This document shows, one piece after another, positions 60,397-64,000 of a stretch of DNA of 64,000 bases. The notes beneath the pieces were generated by a model. That model was not told where the DNA came from. It saw nothing but the letters and a program-made list of their open reading frames with translations, and searched no databases. The DNA comes from Thalassotalea hakodatensis (GTDB taxonomy: Bacteria; Pseudomonadota; Gammaproteobacteria; Enterobacterales; Alteromonadaceae), in assembly GCF_030295995.1 (NCBI RefSeq), contig NZ_AP027365.1, forward strand, positions 1,612,001-1,676,000. Direction: 5' to 3'. Within the stretch, counting starts at the first letter, position 1. Each line of letters starts with the position of its first letter. The translations under genes and the position numbers were made by a program.

Positions 60397-60972
60397 CTAG
60401 CCTGGTTGATACATCACAGGATAATCTTTTGGGTCACGTAATATATTTGCGACGTTTTCATGAGTAAAAAAACCAATAACTAACAACGTTTTTAATGTGC
60501 TTAAAAATGCATATTGATAGTAGTGTGCTTTTTTATTTGCTGGTATTTTTTTAAGAGGAAGAGCATCAAAATTTTGATACTCCTCCAGTTGTGTATGCGG
60601 TAACGAAAAAAAATGGCTTAAATAATTAACGCACAACTGTGGAGTTTTATGTTCGGTATCGTTGGTAGGGAGTGCTTTTTGGAAAAGTGTTAAGCCATTG
60701 AGAAACAAACGTTGTTTTTGTTTGCCAAGTGTCTCTTTCACCATTATGTCAACAAAGTAGTGTAATTTAAGCGTTGTTGCACCTGGGCTGGATGTTTCCG
60801 GTAAAATTATTTCACTGAACTGTTTAATTAATTCAAGCTGATCTTCACGAAACCATAACTGGCTTTCAGGGGGATTTTGTTGACTCGCTTGTGCAATACG
60901 AAACAATGTTTGACTAGAAGCTGCTACGCCGATTGACGCAAGCAGAGCTTTGATTGCTTGACGTCTTTCCAT
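60397..60972 (-). CDS. Gluconate 2-dehydrogenase subunit 3 family protein (Tat signal)
   Basis: 191 residues. The N-terminus MERRQAIKALLASIGVAASS is a twin-arginine signal, and the rest matches the small subunit of FAD-dependent sugar dehydrogenases (DQLELIKQFSEIILPETSSPG). It likely escorts the signal-less GMC subunit across the membrane. It begins one base after the GMC stop. Last gene of the minus-strand operon. Confidence 0.85.
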   Translation of the reverse strand: MERRQAIKALLASIGVAASSQTLFRIAQASQQNPPESQLWFREDQLELIKQFSEIILPETSSPGATTLKLHYFVDIMVKETLGKQKQRLFLNGLTLFQKALPTNDTEHKTPQLCVNYLSHFFSLPHTQLEEYQNFDALPLKKIPANKKAHYYQYAFLSTLKTLLVIGFFTHENVANILRDPKDYPVMYQPG

Positions 60973-60973
60973 G

Positions 60974-62677
60974 TTAGAATAACCCTTGTTTAAATTGTTT
61001 TACCGCATGAGCAGCAGCTCGTGCGGTAAATGCCATATAGGTCAAAGATGGGTTTTGATAGCCAGAAGAAGCCATAAAGGATCCATCAGTAACATAGACA
61101 TTGGCGACGCTGTGTAGTTGATTATGTTTATTAACCACTGAAGTGGTTGGGTCTTTGCCCATTCTAGCCGTTCCCATTTCATGGATTGCTTGTCCAGGGA
61201 ACGAACCGTCATCGTAGGCTTGTACGTTTTCGTAACCGGCGGTACTTAACATGTCAACTGCTTGGGTTTTCATATCTTCACGCATATTTATTTCGTTATC
61301 ACCGTATTGGCAATCAAAGGTAACGGTAGGAAGCCCCCAAGGGTCAAGTTTAGAGTAATCTAGTGAAAGTTTGTTTTCATATTGTGGTAAGCACTCACCA
61401 AAACCAATTAACGCTACTTGCCATGATCCAGGGTTAAACAGTTGCTCTTTAAAGTCGGCTCCAAATGACATTTCTTTGATGCCTCTACGCCAATCTGAGC
61501 GTGTTGCATAACCTTGATAGCCATAGCCTCTAATAAAGTTTCTGTCAGATTTTTTTGATGGTACTAGGTTTCTGAATCTTGGAATATGAAAGCCAACAGG
61601 TCGCTTTCCTTGATCAACAAGATGATCAAATTTTGACACTGTCGCTGTTGCACCTATTCTAAAATGATGATCCATTAAATTATGGCCAAGTTGGCCACTG
61701 TCATTACCAAGACCATGAGGGAATCTTCGGCAAGTTGATTGCATCAGTAATGATGTGGTTGCAACAGTCGATGCACAACAGAAAATAATATTTGCTGCAA
61801 TGGTGAATTTTTTATGGCTGTTAGTATCAATTACTTCAACACCCGTTGCCAATTTTGTTCGCTCATTGTAATTGATTTTGCTGACAATTGAATGTGGGCG
61901 AAGTGTCATGTTTCCTGTTTTTTTCGCCGCAGGTAGTGTTGAAGCATTACTACTAAAATAACTGCCTGTTGGGCAGCCACGCATGCATTTATTTCGATAG
62001 GTACATTGGCTTCTACCTTCGAAGTTTTTATTACCTGTTAGATGTGCAACTCTACCTATAGTTAAATGTCGATCTTGATAGTGCTTGCTAATAGATGCTC
62101 TTAAATCTTTTTCAACACTGTTTAATGGCATGGCTGGTAAAAACTTACCATCAGGTAGTTGGCTAAGATTTAACGGTTCTCCCATCACACCAATGAATTG
62201 TTCAACTTTATCGTACCATGGGGCTAGATCGTTATATCTTATTGGCCAATCAACCCCATGATTATCAATAGCATTGGCATTAAAGTCTAGATCACTTAAC
62301 CGTAAGCACTGTCGTCCCCATGTTAATGAACGACCGCCAACATGGTAGCCTCTGAGCCAATCAAAGCGTTTGTTTTCTTGATAAGGGTGCTGAATATCGT
62401 TCACGAACCAATGCTTGATATCTTGATTGGTCGCAAAGCCACTACGAGATTGCTTAGCTTGTTGTGTGAATGAATGTTGGTCGGGTAGATTACCAAAGGG
62501 CAGTTGCCAAGAAGCTAAGTGGGCAGTAGGGTAGTCTATTGGATGTTCTACCATTCTGCCGCGTTCGAGTACGAGCACTTTTAACCCTTGCTCGCAAAGC
62601 TCTTTAGCTGCCCAACCACCTGTAATACCGCTACCAATTACGATCGCGTCAAATTTAGTATTCAGTAAGTCTACCAT
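60974..62677 (-). CDS. GMC-family FAD-dependent sugar dehydrogenase, large subunit
   Basis: 567 residues. The FAD motif VIGSGITGGWAAKELCEQGL is at the start; a Cys-rich stretch (CTYRNKCMRGCPTGS) lies near residue 230; the C-terminus has HEMGTARMGKDP and GYQNPSLTYMAFTARAA. It has no signal peptide and should be exported with the following Tat subunit. Related enzymes oxidise sugars at C1, C2 or C3. No cytochrome subunit is in the window. It is 12 bp after the deacetylase gene, so sugar oxidation is tied to the amino-sugar operon. Confidence 0.88.
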   Translation of the reverse strand: MVDLLNTKFDAIVIGSGITGGWAAKELCEQGLKVLVLERGRMVEHPIDYPTAHLASWQLPFGNLPDQHSFTQQAKQSRSGFATNQDIKHWFVNDIQHPYQENKRFDWLRGYHVGGRSLTWGRQCLRLSDLDFNANAIDNHGVDWPIRYNDLAPWYDKVEQFIGVMGEPLNLSQLPDGKFLPAMPLNSVEKDLRASISKHYQDRHLTIGRVAHLTGNKNFEGRSQCTYRNKCMRGCPTGSYFSSNASTLPAAKKTGNMTLRPHSIVSKINYNERTKLATGVEVIDTNSHKKFTIAANIIFCCASTVATTSLLMQSTCRRFPHGLGNDSGQLGHNLMDHHFRIGATATVSKFDHLVDQGKRPVGFHIPRFRNLVPSKKSDRNFIRGYGYQGYATRSDWRRGIKEMSFGADFKEQLFNPGSWQVALIGFGECLPQYENKLSLDYSKLDPWGLPTVTFDCQYGDNEINMREDMKTQAVDMLSTAGYENVQAYDDGSFPGQAIHEMGTARMGKDPTTSVVNKHNQLHSVANVYVTDGSFMASSGYQNPSLTYMAFTARAAAHAVKQFKQGLF

Positions 62678-62689
62678 TGTGTAAACGTA

Positions 62690-63871
62690 TTATTGAGTGA
62701 GCGGAGCGAACCCTTGCTCACAAAATACAACGTCACCGTCAATAATGGTGGCATTAACATTGAGTTCGTTATCAAGCACTGCTAAACAAGCACGTTTACC
62801 GACTGCAATGCTACCAAGTTGATCGGCTAGCCCTAAGTGAACAGCAGGCACTAAGCTTGCCATATGAACGGCTTCAAAGAATGGTATTTCTGTCATGTCG
62901 GTAATGTTTTTTACACTTTTTTCTAGTGTTAACGTACTACCTGCTAATGAACCTTGCTCAGTACGAGCGATACCATCTTTTACCACGACATCAAGTTCTC
63001 CTAAACGATAAGTTCCGTCAGAAAAACCACCAGCATTGATACAATCACTGATCAAGGCGATTTTATCTTTACCTTTTAAACGATAAATCATATTCATGAT
63101 GGTGGGGTGTAAATGTACGCCGTCTGCAATCACTTCAGCAAGTGCCCCTTTGTGCGTTAATACTGCACCTGCACAACCTGGATCACGGTGATGAATACCG
63201 CTCATGCCATTAAATACATGTACACCGCCACAAGCACCGGCAGCAAAGGCTTCGGTAGCTTGTTGATACGTTGCATTGGTGTGACCTAACATTACATTGA
63301 CCCCGAGCGAGTCTAAATAACGAATGATCTCTAATGATCCTTCAAATTCAGGGGCCAGTGCCATGACTTTTAATGTGCCTTGACTCGCTTGGTAGATCTC
63401 GTCTACGCGTTCTTTTGTCAGTTCAAGGAAGAAAGCTTCGTTATGTGCTCCTTTATGGGTTTCAGTAAAAAATAGTCCTTCATTATACGCGCCTAGTACT
63501 TGAGCACCTGGCATGTTACCGTGGCTTGCTTCGCCGATAACTTCAAAGGCTTTCAGCGTTTGCTGCCAACTGGCGGTCACTGTTGTGGCCAGAAAGCCAG
63601 TAACGCCGTGCTTGGCCAATGATTGTGAAATGGTGGCTAATGAGCTTAACTTTGCATCCATCACATCACAGCCTTCGCGGCCGTGAATGTGCATATCGAT
63701 CATACCGGGGATTAATGTTTGATTATCGAGCTCAATAATTGCGGTATTGTTGCTAGGAGTGTCGGTTATTTCACTGATAATGCCATGTTTGATTAAGACA
63801 AACTTGTTATGCTCTACGGCATTCTCTGTGACAACCTTTGAACATTTGAGGTAATATTGATCATGATTCAT
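62690..63871 (-). CDS. N-acetylglucosamine/N-acetylgalactosamine-6-phosphate deacetylase
   Basis: 393-residue amidohydrolase that removes acetate from the amino-sugar 6-phosphate. Motifs: PGMIDMHIHGREGCDVMDA with the first His residues, MLGHTNATYQQ, GVHVFNGMSGIHHRDPG, EVIADGVHLHP and LISDCINAGG. Both NagA and AgaA fit; the AgaR-like regulator and beta-galactosidase favour the GalNAc version. It overlaps the upstream kinase gene by 11 bp. Confidence 0.9.
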   Translation of the reverse strand: MNHDQYYLKCSKVVTENAVEHNKFVLIKHGIISEITDTPSNNTAIIELDNQTLIPGMIDMHIHGREGCDVMDAKLSSLATISQSLAKHGVTGFLATTVTASWQQTLKAFEVIGEASHGNMPGAQVLGAYNEGLFFTETHKGAHNEAFFLELTKERVDEIYQASQGTLKVMALAPEFEGSLEIIRYLDSLGVNVMLGHTNATYQQATEAFAAGACGGVHVFNGMSGIHHRDPGCAGAVLTHKGALAEVIADGVHLHPTIMNMIYRLKGKDKIALISDCINAGGFSDGTYRLGELDVVVKDGIARTEQGSLAGSTLTLEKSVKNITDMTEIPFFEAVHMASLVPAVHLGLADQLGSIAVGKRACLAVLDNELNVNATIIDGDVVFCEQGFAPLTQ

Positions 63872-64000
63872 TGGGTAAGCTCCCTAAAATTGCAGCTCCT
63901 CTAACACCGCTAGAGTCGCCAAATTGTGCCGCTACTATTTTGGGTGACGAAAAACCTGGAAATAAATGGCGTTTTATCACTTCAGGAAGTTGCGTGACAA
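63861..64000 (-). CDS. ROK-family sugar kinase (C-terminal end only)
   Basis: Only the last 46 codons are inside the window: VTQLPEVIKRHLFPGF, then KIVAAQFGDSSGVRGAAILG. The G-D-x-x-G-x-x-G-A-A pattern near the end is the standard C-terminus of ROK kinases such as NagK. Its TGA (63861-63863) lies within the deacetylase start, so translation is coupled. It would phosphorylate GlcNAc or GalNAc before deacetylation. Confidence 0.75.
   Translation of the reverse strand, partial: VTQLPEVIKRHLFPGFSSPKIVAAQFGDSSGVRGAAILGSLPNES

Overview
The window looks like a chromosome segment of a low-GC marine gammaproteobacterium of the order Alteromonadales, most likely the Colwelliaceae (Colwellia/Thalassotalea type). 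This is inferred from gene order (pepP-ubiH-ubiI-gcvTHP; gcvA-ygdD-rlmM; xni-ppnN; queF/syd; yhbY/rlmE-ftsH-folP-glmM-tpiA-secG-tRNA-Leu), the A/T-rich codon use, an NAD-type isocitrate dehydrogenase, and a TonB receptor and D-glutamate genes of a kind known from marine relatives. No rRNA gene is present to settle the species.

1-9.1 kb: end of pepP, two ubiquinone hydroxylases, a degenerate ImmA/IrrE-like gene, and the glycine cleavage operon gcvT-gcvH-gcvP with its promoter and terminator. 9.1-17.7 kb: accessory patch with an IS3-family element that separates two gene fragments, a Tat-type lipoprotein amidohydrolase, an AI-2E-family permease, secreted proteins of unknown role, and an IS10-like element that landed inside a palindromic repeat. 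17.4-36.0 kb: mostly core genes (gcvA, rlmM, NAD-IDH, xni, ppnN, a GGDEF protein, queF, syd, yhbY, rlmE, ftsH, folP, glmM, tpiA, secG, tRNA-Leu).

36.0-64 kb: after tRNA-Leu the expected core neighbours (metY/rimP/nusA) are absent, and at least 28 kb of accessory DNA follows. It starts with a DUF4760-like membrane protein and two nearly identical clbS-like genes, each followed by an 18-bp-TIR MITE-like element. One of these MITEs carries a second IS10-like element.

The most interesting part is 40.2-54.5 kb. It encodes a lipoprotein D-aminoacylase-type deacylase, an M14 carboxypeptidase, a TonB receptor, an NhaC-family antiporter, a LysR regulator, DgcN and DgcA (D-glutamate to N-acetyl-L-glutamate), a CapA/PgsA-type poly-gamma-glutamate protein, an ArgR paralogue and an unlisted 57-residue ORF. 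Four copies of one palindromic motif (core TATAACCTTAGGTTATA, a T-N11-A LysR-type box) lie in front of the transcription units. I read this as one regulon for capture and catabolism of a D-glutamate-rich or gamma-glutamyl polymer or peptide, feeding N-acetylglutamate metabolism.

54.6-64 kb: a carbohydrate locus with secreted GH2 beta-galactosidase, AgaR-like DeoR regulator, sugar MFS permease, a Tat-dependent GMC dehydrogenase pair, an amino-sugar-6-phosphate deacetylase and the end of a ROK kinase. It probably serves N-acetylgalactosamine or related galactosides.
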